From positions 19,517,245 to 19,581,244 of the forward strand of contig OZ038528.1 in assembly GCA_964036665.1 (NCBI GenBank): a stretch of 64,000 bases of DNA. Direction: 5' to 3'. The notes beneath the pieces are model-generated. The model was not told where the DNA came from and ran no database searches. It worked only from the letters and a program-made list of their open reading frames with translations. The DNA comes from Gordius sp. MW1. Its lineage: Eukaryota; Nematomorpha; Gordioida; Gordea; Gordiidae. Of this stretch, positions 23,901-36,429 are shown in pieces; position 1 is the first letter of the stretch; every line of letters begins with the position of its first letter. The translations under genes and the position numbers were made by a program.

Positions 23901-26900
23901 TTTTTATTTGATGATAAAATTTGTATTAACTTAAGTCCATGTTCGAATTGTGTTTTGTGCTTAGTCTGATAAAAGTTTTTTCCTCTATTTGATATTAATA
24001 TTTTTCAATGCAAAGCCATCCTTGGTGTATGCTATATGCCGATGATATAGTATTATGCGAGGAAAAGAAGGATATCGTATTTGAAGAAGCCGATAAGTGG
24101 TTGAAACGTTTGGCTAGATATGGGCTCAAAGTCAATGACCGAAAGACGGTATACATGGAGATGAACGCAGAAGGCACACAATCGATGGATGAACAATTGA
24201 AATTCCCAAGAGTTGACAAGTTTACGTACCTCGGCTCGATGCTACATCAAGAGGGAGGTTGCGCGAAAGAAGTTAATGCAAGAATTCAGAAGGGATGGTT
24301 AAAATGGCGTAGCGTCTCCGGAGTATTGTGTGACAAGAAGATGCCAATATGATTGAAGAGTAAAGCTTACAAATCTATCGTAAGACCGGTGTTACTCTAC
24401 GGAAGTGAAACATGGGCCTTGAACGCGACCCAAGAAAAACTATTACAAGCGACGGAAATGAGAATGATACGCTGGAGCTTGGGATACACAAAGTTGGACC
24501 ATATGACGAATGAAAGTCTTAGAGAAAAAATGGGTATTCAGCCAATAGCCGACTATATTAACGAAAATCGGCTAAGATGGTATGGGCATATCTTGAGAAG
24601 AAATGCGAGTGACGTCAATCGAATAGTACTAGACATGGAAGTGCTGGGAAAAAGAGGAAGAGGTCGACCTCGTGGTACCTGGAAAGGACAAGTGGACAAA
24701 GTTATGCTCAATAAGATCGATCCCAATATGGCTCTAACACGATCTAGATGGAAGAAACTGATAAAAAAAACCCACGAATGTGGGACCTACGAATTGATAA
24801 AGAAGAAGAAGAATGTAAATTTTGTAATGGTTGCATTTTTAAACTCAGCAGCCAGGTGCCGGGCGAGAATCAACAGTCTTTCCAATTATTTTTACACTTT
24901 AAAATTTGCACATATTATAACATTTCATGTTATAGATGGGCTTATAACAGGTTTGCATGCTATACGAGAGTTGGATAGAATGCGCTATGCTAACAGATGG
25001 AAAGAGATTAAAAATATATTGTCGAGTTGTATAGACAATTGTGTTTAAGTTTTAAAAATACTTTTATTAGCTCGAATATAAAATAATAGAAGTTTTTTTC
25101 CTTTAAATTCAACAAGGGCCAAAGGCCAGATATGATTGTACATCACTATTAAAATACCAACTTAAAATAAAGTGGGGCGAGTATTAAAAATTTTAGATGG
25201 ATTAGTAATTGAATTTGCTGATTTTATTCAGGATGTATAAATATAAATTTTTTGAGGGGTTGGGGGCATTGGTATAATTGTGGATGTTCCTAGATCAAAA
25301 CTACTTTCGGGGCTACTTGACTTTTATAATATGTATCGTGGTGGGTGTGTTAGGAAGCAGCTGTCTAAGGCCATGTATCAGCGATACCCCGAAATCGATG
25401 TGAAGTTGCTTTTGTTCGCCATACAAAAGACCATTACGTTCGAGACGCTTTTGAGCAACAAATTCAAAGAGAACGACGATACAGAAGTTGCCACGAGGGT
25501 GAATTTAAGCAATATTTCGACCATTTCCGATGGAAATTAATTATAAAGTTCTTTTGTAAGCTTAACTTGCCGTCCATATTTATAGGATTTATGAAAGGAA
25601 AATGATTCACATGCAAAAAAGTGGCGGTTATTTTTCTCTTTAGGCCATAGTTAAAAAATGATTTTCTAAGTTCTCTAATTTTTGCCACTTCCCTCGCCTT
25701 CAAAATTATGGGTTGAATAAGATTCTATTTTGTTGGTACACTTATTTAGACATTGCTTGCTTCGAGTTATAATATATGATGAACGTTGTGATTTAGGATG
25801 ACAAAGATGTATCGTTAGATCCAGAACTTTTGAATCCATTTAATCAAGATGGCCAAAATAGCGCCAATTCCGCTCAAATTCGTTCCAAAACACAAGTATT
25901 CAATTCCCATTTTATTGTGTATATATATTTTTGCAAAATTAAGAAAATTTTAGCGACAACATAGATGGTAACTAATAATGGATCGCAAAAAGCTCAATAG
26001 TTCGTGTTTAGTTGTTTATTTATAAGCATCCATGTTATGTTGTTAGTAATGAGCATTTAAAGTTTTTAGTTCAAATCGGAACATTTTTTTCCAAGATACT
26101 TAGATGTAAAATATAAAACTGAGCGCCGTTCTCAGAAAAAAACAAATAAATTTTGATACAGATTAAGTAATTTGTTTCCCTAGTAAAATTGAATTTAAAC
26201 TTTCAAACCGATCTATAAAAGTGTAACAAAATTCTAATCATGTGTGTCAACGATAACGTTTTGTTCGAGTCTCTTATTTTTATCAATTTTTTTTATACAC
26301 TATAAATTTTATTTTGCCAAAAATTCTTAGGGCACGATCGAAAGCTTTGGCAAGGGCGCTCCGGTATCACCATTCATCGGTATTATATCTCGGTGTTTCG
26401 AAGATCACTTGGATATCTTTTTGAAATCGCAAGAGAGGTTAGACTCATTGTCTATGTTAGAGAACTTGGAAAATAAGTTTAGTTTAATTTAAGGTTTAAA
26501 CAATTAACCTATTAACTGTAAGTATGATCCTAATTTAAGTAAGATCGCGACAACATAGAATAGTTGGAATTTTTTTAGGCTCAGAGAGGAATATGTGTTG
26601 TGTTTTGTTGCTAGAAGTTAGTAATGGGCTCAAACATATGCTAGTTTTATTAGCAATTAGCACTAAATATATCTCATTAAAATGTGCATATTTTACTAGG
26701 ACTTTTTATTTTTTGCACGGGAATCAGTTTTGTATCATGACTCCCAATTAAGGTTCGGCATTTGGCTAGGGCCCAATAACAAAATTTTTAGTGATTTATT
26801 AAGGGCTTTAATATATTTGCAGAAATGTGTATTATTTTATTTATTAGGAGTATTAAGGAAAGCGTTGACCGGTTTACAGAGGAAGCACGCGCATTTATGC

Positions 26901-27817
26901 ACCCTAACGCGAGTGGGTCGTCGGCCATCTTGCCATCCTGTCCCGACCTCTTCGTCCTGTACAAGAATTGCTTGGTGCAATGCAATCAGCTGACTCGAGC
27001 CCAGCCCATGGTGGGTTTGGCCCGAATTTTCAAGACTTACCTCTCGGCCTACGCCCAGAAAGTCATGGTCGCCAATATACCCAAGTAATTTATACCCCTA
27101 CCATTTTATTTTTTCCATTTTTTTTGGCAATAAACATTTTATGAAGGTGTGTAATTTTAGCTTAAAAGAATTGGCTAAATGTTATTTATGGAGAAATAAT
27201 ATGGTTTAAAATTTTGCAATGTTGGGGGGGGGGGGGGGGGAAGGGGTTAGTAATATAAAGTCTTGTTGAAAATAGAGACTCGATAAGAAATCGTTTGAAT
27301 ATGCTCCTTTTTTAAATCTCAAAAGTAATAATTTATCAAGCCCAAAACAAAAAGGTATCGTTTCAAGATTTCTACAAATTCTCGAAGTCCTTAATAAATA
27401 TTGAAACATGCCCACGTTTGATTTACTAAAGTTTTATGGAATGTGAGCTACTGCTAAGGACTTGAGGTTTGTCTTGTTATGCATTTTTTGCCCAGTTTCC
27501 TCCTAGGAACAACTGTGTATGCCATGGTTACTCAATACTACATTATCTCCCCCCCCCCCCGAGAAAAGCTATAGTTACCCAAATATCCCATGCTAAAACT
27601 GTAGTGTGCCGCGTTCACTCAACAATACCACAATATCATTTCCCATAAATCAATTATTTTGGCGATGTTTAGGATAAGCTAGATGGGTAAAACCCCAATT
27701 ATGGGCTTAGATAGTTAGGTATATAGATGGACGTAGCCAGGTTTTGGAGGGGGGGGGGGCAAAACATAAATGTTTTTAATTTTTAAGGGTTTTTGTATTG
27801 AATTTTTTTTGTAACTT

Positions 27818-27848
<31 letters not shown>

Positions 27849-30800
27849 GGTGCGGCCGCCCCCTGTCCCCCTGGCTACGCCCATGGGTATATATGAGTGA
27901 GGTAACTATATTTCGACCCTAATAGCCAATAGATAATTTTTATAAGATATATACATTCCCAAGGCGATGATACGATAGGGCGGTAATAAAAAAATGGTTT
28001 AAATTGTTTAAGCGCCGGAAAAATGAAAAGAATTAATACGGTACAGTCCTAAAAGCATATATTTTATGAAAAAAATAAATTCTCCTTTTATTCTACATAA
28101 ATTAATATCATGAGCGATAAATAAATTGTTTGTATTGGTTAAGTAATTACAAAAATGCCCTAAAAAATAAAAAAAATTGCATTGACCCCCTCTTTTATAA
28201 GTGGATATAAATGCTGCTTCTCGAAGTAGTATTAAAGAGTCTATGTTTGAGTCTTAACAAATAAACAAGCCGAGGTCCAGATAGAGCACCGGACGAAATC
28301 CGTTGTCTTTATATAAACCCTTGATTCCGATTATTTTGATGTATTGTAAAAATGAAAAAAAATCAATGGCTTGTAAAGTAGCTTTGAAGAATTGATAAAA
28401 GGTGAACTAATATATTTGTACAGCATGTTCTAAGGGTCTTTTATTTGATAAAAACAAACGGGATAGTAATTAGTTCTTAAAGTTTTACACGTTTATTATA
28501 TAAGAGTTGCTTAAAAACCTTAAAATTATGACAGACACTTGTCTTCGTTTAAACATTATGAAATAATATCTTGCGTCATATGCACACATGTTTTTAGAAC
28601 GGTGGTCAGTTCGTCGAATTTTAGAGAAATCGCATCAACTTTTTTGAAGGAGGCCACCAACAAATTGACTCCCGCAGACGTTTCTCTGCTTTGCATTCTC
28701 ATAGGAAGTGCTGAATACTGTTCCGAAACCACTAGACAAGTGAATTTTACTTTTCTCCTACATAATCGAACAGCCAATAATATGACCAGGAATTAATTAT
28801 GTAATTGCCCCTGTCTGCCTTACAAAAATAGTGAGTTGGAAGGTAAAGGGGTCATGAGGATCCTAAACCATAACTGTAACATGATTGTTATTGTCAACTT
28901 AATGAATTTATTCAAAATTTTGCATGCATAATGTTTATGTAATCTAAATCGCCGTTTTAATAATGATGACTGCTAAGCATTGTCCACCAGTGTTTGAACG
29001 GCTTGAAATATTAGGACTCTATCTGATCAACGTGGTTTGAATATATCTGATTTTTTAAGGGGTATAGTGAGGTTCTTCCTAACGGTTATAGCTTTCACTG
29101 CAATTCTACTCGATTATATGCCAATCGATATAAAAGTGTTCATTAACACAATGACTTACAGCCATATTTTAAGTGCATCAAAAAGTACATTTTAAAGTTT
29201 ATTATTTTACATGAGTTAACAAATTGATCAGATATTGCTTATTACTGTTTTAATTGAGGACCTATTTATTGTAGTTGGAAAGCAAGATGAAGGAAAAGGT
29301 TGACGCTGCGTTAGAAAACGAAATTACATTTCAAGAAGAAATCGACACTTTTCAAGGGTATCATAATTATTTCAATTTTTAATAGTCTAAGAATTTTAAC
29401 GGCTATTTAATTTTATGTCCCTTATTTTACATTTTTAATAATAAAACATCTAAATGCGTATTTACCGTTGGTGGATAATATACGTAATGATTGAGGTTTG
29501 TACATTTTGACATGCGTTATGTTATAAATTGTTTGGGAAAGTACAGAAATGTTGTAAAATATAGTTATTGCAATAAATGTAGGGGTTAGGCAGATATTTA
29601 AAATGAATTTAACCTCTTTTCATTGCCTATTCATGTTCAATCTTTTGAAAATTTGTAAATTATATTATTTATTTTTATTTAAATAAATGAATTCCTTAGA
29701 ATTATTGGTACTTGCATAAATACGTTAATCCAAGATGCAGAATCTGCGTGTGAACCTCATCTAATAACCATGGCTAAGGTAATAATGGTTAGAAGTAACT
29801 TAAAATTTTGGCCGTTCTTTTTGAAATTTAAATTTATGCGATTTCGATATCGTCTGCTTTATGAAATAACTACCACATAATTTTTTAGAAAGGTTTTATA
29901 TATTGTTGTAAAAACGGTTTGGTTTTGTTTGAACGGACCTTTAGTTTTAGTCGACCAAACATAAACAGGCCAAGCCTTTGGTCTATTTATGCGACTAAGG
30001 AAAACAGACCAAAGGAGTTTAGTCGACCAAAACCAAAGCATGCCTTTTAAATTACATTTTTTCAAATTAATTATCCACACATAGACAAATTGGATGAGTT
30101 GTGAGGGTGTGGGCGACCAATCGAAATACGTGACTTCAATCATACAATGTTTGAAATCGATAATACCGCCAATCAGAGACGGCCTATCTGAATCTCGGAA
30201 ATATTTTACCCAATTTTGCATCCGATTTGTTAAGTAAGACTAAGAGCGTCCTCCATCTTGAAATCATAGAGCACCTTTTTTGAAAAATTTTTTATGAGTT
30301 TTATTTAATTTAAGATTTTTAAAATGTGTGCGTAAATATAGATGAAAGTTTCGCGCTAAAGCATAGTTATGTTTATTAATTATTTATATAAAGGATCGTT
30401 GAAGGATTATAAGTTATAGTATCCTTTTTGCTTTTATTGAAGTTTTAGAAGGTTTTTTGTTAATGTTTAAAAGATTTCTAATGATATTGCAGAAAATTGA
30501 ACAATTAGGTGATCCATTTAGGTCATCTTAGTTGATAATTTTTAGTGTGTAAATTGAATCTGACGCATAATGTGGAAAACCGATAATAACGAAAGTACTT
30601 ACAAACAAGATATATGATCTAAAATATCAAATTAAAAAGAGTTAATTACATAATTAAATATATACAATATATATAATATATTATATATATAAATATGTGC
30701 TGTATATTACATACATTATAATATACCATAATTATATCGTTATTACATATATTAAAACCCATCTATATATTCCTAAGTATATAAACACTAAAGATATACA

Positions 30801-33800
30801 TTTACAATTATATAAGCACAATATATGATTATAATTTTAGAGATACATATAAAATATGAATAATAATATTAGATTATTATAATTATATATACATTTATAT
30901 TAAGGATAGTTTAAAAGTACTATATTTATTTTTATATTTTTTATAATATAGCCATAGTGTATTGAAATACTATAAATATTTCTATTCATTATATATATTT
31001 ACTTGTACATATAGAACTATAAATAATGCTATGCATATTTATTTATGCTTATATATATATATACATAGTTTTAATCTTTTGAATAATATTTATGTACAAT
31101 GCATATTTACTTATATATATGTAGGTACTCTATATATTATATGTCTATATAGAACTTACTATCTAGTAAATTAGTTTATCATGTTTGGATTTTAAAGTTT
31201 TTGGGTCTCCCAAATACTATTGGGAGATGCATCATCCCAAATAAAGTCCCTCTTTTATTGCCCAGCTTTTTATATTAAATAGGCAGAACTTACCATCTGT
31301 TAGGTTTTTTTTTATTTCTAGATTCTAAAATTTTTAAGGTGTCTCTCTTTTTAGTAATAAAATAACATATAAGTCTGTGAAAAATGATTGATGCTTGACA
31401 TAATTAGGTTTTTTGCTTTTAAAATGCTAAAAAAGATAGTTCTCTTCAAGTAATAAAACAGCATATAAGTTTGTGAAAAATGATTGTTGCTTGACATAAT
31501 TAGGTTTTTTTACAATGCTAAATATTTTGATTTAGATAGTTATCTTCAATTAATAAGTTTGACATAATTAAGTTTTTTGTTTTTAAAATGTTAACAAATT
31601 TTGATTTAGATAGATTTCTTTAAGTAATAAAGCAACATATTTCAAACTTATTTGTGCAAATTGAAAATCTTATATAATATGTACATATTACATGTATTAC
31701 AGTTTATTAAGTGTCTTTATATGAGTGTAAATATAAAAATCTATATTTATAATCATATATCATGCTTATATAAGTGTAAATGTATATATTTAATGCTTAT
31801 ATACCTAAAAATATATACATGAGTATAAATATATAATACCTTAATATAATTATACATCTGAATGTTATTTGTGATCACATAAGGTGATAAATGGTCAAAG
31901 CATTTAATTGGTTTTAGTATGTTGATATAGATATTTTCCTTCAGGTAATATAAAACATATAAGTGTGTGAAAATAATTGTTGCTTGACATAATTAGGGTT
32001 TTGCTTTCAAAATACTAACAAATTTTGATTTAGATAAATTCCTTGAAGTAATATAACATAAGGTTGTAAGTTTGTGAAAAATTATTGTTGCTTGACATAT
32101 GGTTTTTGCTTTTAAAATGCTAAGAAACTTTGATTTAGATAGATCCCCTCAAGTAATAAACAACATATAAATATGTGAAAAATGATTGCTGCTTGACACA
32201 ATTAAATTTTTGCTTTTAAAATGCTAAACATTTTATTTTTGATAGTTACCTTCAATTAATAAGCTTGACATAATTATGTTTTTGCTTTTGAAGTGCTAAC
32301 AAATTCTGATTTAAATAGATTCTTTCAAGTAATGAAGCAACACATTTCAAACTTATTTGTATTTACAAATCAACTAAAAATATTATTTATTAAAGTGTCT
32401 GTATAAGTAGCTATGTATATAGGTATAAATCTATAATAATAATTATATATTGTGCTTACATAAGTGTAAATGTATATATTTAATGCTTATATACCTATTA
32501 ATATATAGATGAGTTTAAATATATATAAAACCTTAATATAATTATACATATGAACACTATTTGTGATCACACATAAAGTACCAAATGGTCAAAACATACA
32601 TATTGGTTTTAGTTCTTTTGACACATATTTATGCGAAATTGCCAATGCATTTGATTAGTTTTCCGTATTTCCAGCTTTCCACATTTTGCGCAGAAGTGTG
32701 TAAATTTAATTTGAAACGTATGGTTTGATAAAATAAGAAGCGACCTCGATACAATTAAGGTGAATAAAGTCTGGGTGAGGGCGCATTATTGGCCTTGAGA
32801 CTATCAAAATGGTGGTAGAAAAAATTAATTATTACGCCCAATAACAATTAAATTCTTCAGAATTTGGTCGTTTGATTTATTAAACTTAAACGTTTGAATA
32901 AATATTTTGTTGACCTCACTTCAGTAAAACTTGAAGGCGGGAAAGATATATATTAAAAACTTAGACCATTATATAGTATTTATATGCGTGTGTGGGGGGG
33001 GGAATAAACAAACCAACAAAAATAAATAAGCTAATAAACAATCGTGTGTTACGCGTAAAGTAATAAAAATAAGTAATAATAATTCAGGGAGGAAACACCA
33101 CAAGTATCGAAATGTATTTTGGAATTTTATATTTTTCCCCATAAATTTTATACTGCTAGGGCTGGTTTAAGCGGTAGAGAAAATTTATATCCGGATTTAT
33201 AAAAATTTCTAGTTTTTTGTTATATATTTATTTAGTTCGTTCATCCCGAAGTATTTGACTTCCTTGTACAAGTGTAAACCGGTTGGCACCGTAGGCGCGG
33301 AGCAATTGCTGTTGGATACGCATTCGATTAAAACTATTTTGCTGGATTTGCCATCTCTAGGATTGAATCAAACGAAAAAAGCCCCTGTTAGGTTAGTGTA
33401 ACTTAACAAGAAAATATTTTATTTATTCGTTAACATTTTTTATTTGTTTAATAAATTAAACTACATTCTGTCACTACACTTTGCTCTCAGATTGTTAATC
33501 CGTGTTTTCATTTTGGCGAAGGAGCATTACTAATACGTGGTAATTAAAGTTTTAAGTGTCTGTTTGTAATTATTTTGCAAGTAATTTTGGTAAATTGTGG
33601 AGATGTTTAGATATATTTTTTTTTATTATTTATAAGTGCTTTAAAAACTACGGGGTCTTCTTTGGTCGGCCTTTGGTTTTAGTCGACAAAAGGTTTTTTT
33701 GTCAAACCTGGTCTGTTAATGTTTAGTCGACTTAAAGCAAAGGTCGACAAAACAAAACCGAGCCGTTTTTACAACACAATTATTTATCATTGGTATATGT

Positions 33801-36115
33801 AAGGGCTTGTGTTAATATCGAATTTTGCTGCGCGGAAAAAATCGTCGTACGGGTTATAACATAGCCGTGTCTTAACTTCGAATTCACAACAGATTTACAT
33901 TTGAGACGCATAACATAACAGCGATTTTGTAAGATGCAAATTTTTTCCTACGCTTAAATGATGTTTTTATTTTAGGTATCAGCAAAATTTATATTTTATC
34001 GCAAGTGTTGAAATAAACAAAACAAAAACGTTTTTAATTATCAAAAAACAAAATATTAATAAACAACCGAGTTTGACCCATGAAATTGAATCGGATAATT
34101 AGACAAAGATAAATTTGCGCGATTCGAATCTGAATCCGATATTATCCCAAGCCCTAAGACAGATTAAGTTTTAACTTTCCCATATTCCTGTGCTAGAGTG
34201 ATTTTGATCTAAGTTATTGTTTAATTACAGTATAAGTGTTAAAATAATGTTTTTAATTATTTCTTAAATTTTCACATTCCACCTAATGTTTAAACATTTT
34301 ATCCTAGATGTACAGTTTTGGGTATTACCAAGGGCACATTGTTTTTTGCTCGTATTAATATTCGGAATTAAAATTTTATCTGCCATGTTATTCAACAGTT
34401 TCACCAAAATAGTGATAAAGGGGATGACGAAAGCCGAAATGATTTTGAAGGTGGTCATGACGCCCCACGACTCTGTACCGCTTTTTGTGGAAAATTGCGC
34501 TAAGCTCCTACCCGATCTTGACCTGACGGAATTTCAAAAAATTTTAGATATCAAGGTTTCTTTTATGTCTTAGATAGTTTTTATCACGTTCAGACTTGAC
34601 TTGATCAGATTTATTAAACAGATCAATGGTTTTTTGTCTGTTTTTCTTAGTTGACCTTTAGCCTTAGTCAAAATTTCAAAAACGGACAAGTCGACCTTTA
34701 GTCTGAGTTGAACCAAAGGTGGACCAAATAAAACTCAGGTCTCCTTACGACACTATGATTTACTAATATGATAAGTAGTTATTTTCGACTAAATTATTTT
34801 CTGTTTATAGAGATTGCCTCTATTAGTATGTCGAATCTATTGAAATCTACACCGTATCCATTTGCTTTAAATTAATTTAAAAGTTTAATGTGTGTGTGGG
34901 GCGGGGGTTGTTATGAGATTTCCATTGCACTTTTTGCGAAAAAATAAACTCTTAGGTGTTTGATAGAGGCTTTAATTTTGAAAAGTACCGCAAGTCAGCT
35001 GATCGGCAAAATTAGGTGCTTGATTTATTTAAGACTCTAGTCTCGTGTTGAATGCGATAATTCTTTTTAGGTTTAAATATAGTTGGACATGTGGTAATTT
35101 TTCCCCTAATAGCTGTAATCCATTTGGAGCAAACGTTTTAGTCTCACCCTGTTTGCTTATTTCATATTTTATACTCAATTGTACAACCTTCTAAATCAGT
35201 TTTCCTCGGTGAGGTTTTTTCATCCTTGCTTGAAAGCTCTTTTAATTTTAACATCATTAATTTGAAATTGCTTGGTCTGACCTCTGAATGACAATTAAAA
35301 AGAGAAAAATTAATAGAAAGACTTATCCAGTTTAATATAAAGTTTATATTTATTATAACAATTTTAAAACAAAAACCCTGAAAGGCTTAAGATATAACAT
35401 GTACTTTATTATTACAAATATCAATTAATAGCAATTTGGCGTTATTTTAAAATCCACTGGAACCTAACCTGTACCTTAACTATTTTTTCTGGCCTGTTTA
35501 ATTAACACTCACTTGACACTAGTTTAAAACGGCTGGATTTTGTTTGGTCGATCTTTGGTTCAACTAAGACTAACGCTCGACTCTAGTCTGTTTTATAAAT
35601 TTCTAAGCCCTGAGGTCGACTAAGAAAAATAGACCAGAAAGCGTTTGGTCTGTTTATGTTTAATCGGCTAAAATATAAGGTCGACAAAAAAAACCAGCCG
35701 TTTTTACAGCACTACTTTACACTAATTATATCTATCGTTTTCCATCTTTATAAATTAATGCTTAATTCATTTAAACATTGCATAACTGTAGGGGATTAAA
35801 AGGAACGAGCAAACTTTTATCATAGAAGCGTTTAAGGAACATCAAGCGAAACAATCTAAGTTAGTTTCGGATATTGGCACGCAGCCCGCGGGAAAAAAGG
35901 ATCCTATTACCGAAGAGCTCCATAATCCCTTTCCCCTCGAGGATAAGAATGCATCTTCTTCTACCCTCCCTAGTGGAGCTAAGAGCCTTCCCATAACAGC
36001 TGATTCGGCACCCTCAAAAACGGGGTCCGCTGCTGCAGCAGTTAATTACTTTTTAACTAACGATCCCAGAATAAAAAAACTGGAAAGGTTGATAAAGAAA
36101 AAAAATCCGATGTGA
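20970..36115 (+). CDS. VPS53: VPS53, GARP/EARP tethering complex subunit
   Basis: Subunit of the GARP (with VPS51, VPS52, VPS54) and EARP complexes, which tether endosome-derived vesicles at the trans-Golgi network or recycling endosomes. Twenty exons keep phase with GT-AG borders: 20970-21020, 21055-21185, 21223-21376, 21413-21528, 21622-21741, 21831-21909, 21954-22021, 22113-22185, 22235-22377, 25294-25498, 25797-25895, 26331-26437, 26848-27084, 28598-28739, 29275-29357, 29700-29778, 30085-30233, 33236-33391, 34399-34555, 35792-36115; 890 aa. Family landmarks in order: [166 protein letters not shown] and a final [12 protein letters not shown]. The N-terminal third is the coiled-coil tethering region. 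Slightly longer than human VPS53 (832 aa), partly from a serine/lysine-rich stretch in the last exon. The first eight introns are 34-93 bp, the other eleven 298-3002 bp. The start is the only upstream in-phase ATG. Confidence 0.95.
22693..23113. mobile_element. GC-rich TIR element (TAGAG family) in VPS53 intron 9
   Basis: Ends are TAGAGGTCAGATTTG and, inverted, CAGAGACCAGATTTG. Just inside both ends are repeated words such as GCCCGAACCCGGCCCGG and GCCCGCCCGGGCCCGCCCG, while the middle is AT-rich. Two further elements at 44903 and 52032 share the TAGAG tip and the CCCG-rich body. No convincing target duplication was seen at this copy. Confidence 0.6.
24005..24815 (+). pseudogene. RTE-type LINE, 3' part of reverse transcriptase
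   Basis: From 24008 the frame reads the reverse transcriptase active-site motif [14 protein letters not shown], then [13 protein letters not shown], and after a stop [28 protein letters not shown] and [17 protein letters not shown]. It ends in a GAA-rich tail near 24800. This is the 3' half of an RTE/BovB-like endonuclease-reverse transcriptase. The single TGA at 24351 corresponds to a TGG tryptophan codon in the related copy near 42565, so it is a point nonsense mutation. The endonuclease and RT N-terminus are missing, as in 5'-truncated LINE copies. Confidence 0.9.
27085..28597 (+). other. VPS53 intron 13 (1.5 kb), with MITE
   Basis: Contains a G tract (27223-27240), a C tract near 27548-27560 and the CATGGGCGTAGCC-family MITE at 27726-27885. 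Nothing else recognisable. Confidence 0.8.
27726..27885. mobile_element. hAT MITE, CATGGGCGTAGCC family
   Basis: Ends are GATGGACGTAGCCAGG and CTGGCTACGCCCATG, with a perfect 8-bp duplication GGTATATA (27718-27725 and 27886-27893). The body is two G tracts around AAATTTTTTTTGTAACTTT-like sequence. It lies inside VPS53 intron 13. Confidence 0.85.
29904..30041. mobile_element. MITE related to the 6.67-kb hAT, VPS53 intron 16
   Basis: Begins TTGTTGTAAAAACGG, the same tip as the large hAT. It continues with TTTGGTTTTGTTTG and repeated AGTCGACCAAA words in both orientations. The right tip is missing. It ends about 43 bp before the exon 17 acceptor. Confidence 0.65.
30234..33235 (+). other. VPS53 intron 17 (3.0 kb), mostly AT-rich satellite
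   Basis: The first 400 bp show nothing distinctive. 30640-31200 is TATA-rich low-complexity DNA, 31340-32640 is a higher-order tandem array, and the remainder is unremarkable apart from a short G run near 32994. Confidence 0.85.
31340..32640. repeat. Higher-order tandem repeat in VPS53 intron 17
   Basis: A basic unit of about 100-120 bp contains TCAAGTAATAAAACAACATATAAG, given here as TCAAGTAATAAA plus CAACATATAAG, then TGTGAAAAATGATTGTTGC, TTGACATAATTAGGTTTTT and GCTTTTAAAATGCTAA. It recurs about seven times. The array also repeats as a block of about 650-700 bp: each block ends with ATTTCAAACTTATTTGT, then TATATTTAATGCTTATATACC, split as TATATTTAATGC and TTATATACC, then TATTTGTGATCACA and AAATGGTCAAA. 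These occur near 31640-31900 and again at 32345-32600. Confidence 0.75.
33650..33777. mobile_element. hAT-type MITE in VPS53 intron 18
   Basis: Ends GAGCCGTTTTTACAACAC, the inverted tip of the large hAT, preceded by GGTCGACAAAACAAAACC. The body contains TTTGGTTTTAGTCGAC and an internal inverted copy. The left tip is degraded. Confidence 0.65.
34615..34755. mobile_element. Degraded hAT-type MITE in VPS53 intron 19
   Basis: Contains TTAGTTGACCTTTAGCC, ACAAGTCGACCTTTAG and a final CTTACGACACTA. These resemble the other GTCGACC-rich MITEs, but the tips are poorly kept. Confidence 0.45.
35520..35714. mobile_element. hAT-type MITE in VPS53 intron 19, both ends and TSD
   Basis: 195 bp from TAGTTTAAAACGGCTGG to CCAGCCGTTTTTACAGCACTA (the last is two words, CCAGCCGTTTTTAC and AGCACTA). 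The flanks CTTGACAC (35512-35519) and CTTTACAC (35715-35722) match at 7 of 8, an aged hAT duplication. The body has several GTCGAC/GTCTGTTT words. The ends match the 6.67-kb hAT (TAGTGTTGTAAAAACGGCTGG, allowing small differences). Confidence 0.8.
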
Positions 36116-36382
36116 AAATGTTTCTGTAACGCCATTCATCATCATTCCATTATGTTGATAATATTTTGGTGTTTATATTTAGTACTTATCGTATTCTCTT
36201 GTATTCACTATTTTACCATATCTATTGTACTTGCCCACTCGTTATGTTTTAAGTTTTACACTCTTCGTTGTTTTTAGTTTAAAGTATTTATAAATTTTTT
36301 GGTTTTTGAAGATTATTAAACATCCATTTTTAAGTTTCCTTTTGTGCAACATTATTTAAGCACGGCATTGTAAGTGACATTA

Positions 36383-36388
36383 AATAAA
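36383..36388 (+). promoter_or_regulatory. Candidate poly(A) signal of VPS53
   Basis: AATAAA 268 bp after the VPS53 stop codon, the first canonical hexamer downstream. The site is inferred from position only. Confidence 0.45.
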
Positions 36389-36429
36389 GCAGCGTTTCCC
36401 ACCAAGTCAAACGATCGCGAACTATAAGC

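Larger units (their letters stand above)
22378..25293 (+). other. VPS53 intron 9 (2.9 kb), with MITE and LINE
   Basis: First large intron of VPS53. It contains a GC-rich inverted-repeat element (22693-23113), a patch of GCGCTTAGC-like words at 22490-22690, and a truncated RTE-type LINE (about 24005-24815) in sense orientation. Confidence 0.85.

Noticed and set aside
24823..25048. The LINE reading frame staying open for about 75 codons past its GAA tail
   Set aside because: The extra part resembles neither LINE nor VPS53 and lies beyond the element's 3' end. VPS53 phase is complete without it.
29859..30221. A 120-codon minus-strand frame
   Set aside because: It is the antisense of VPS53 exon 17 and the adjoining MITE. 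The plus strand gives a phased, conserved exon.
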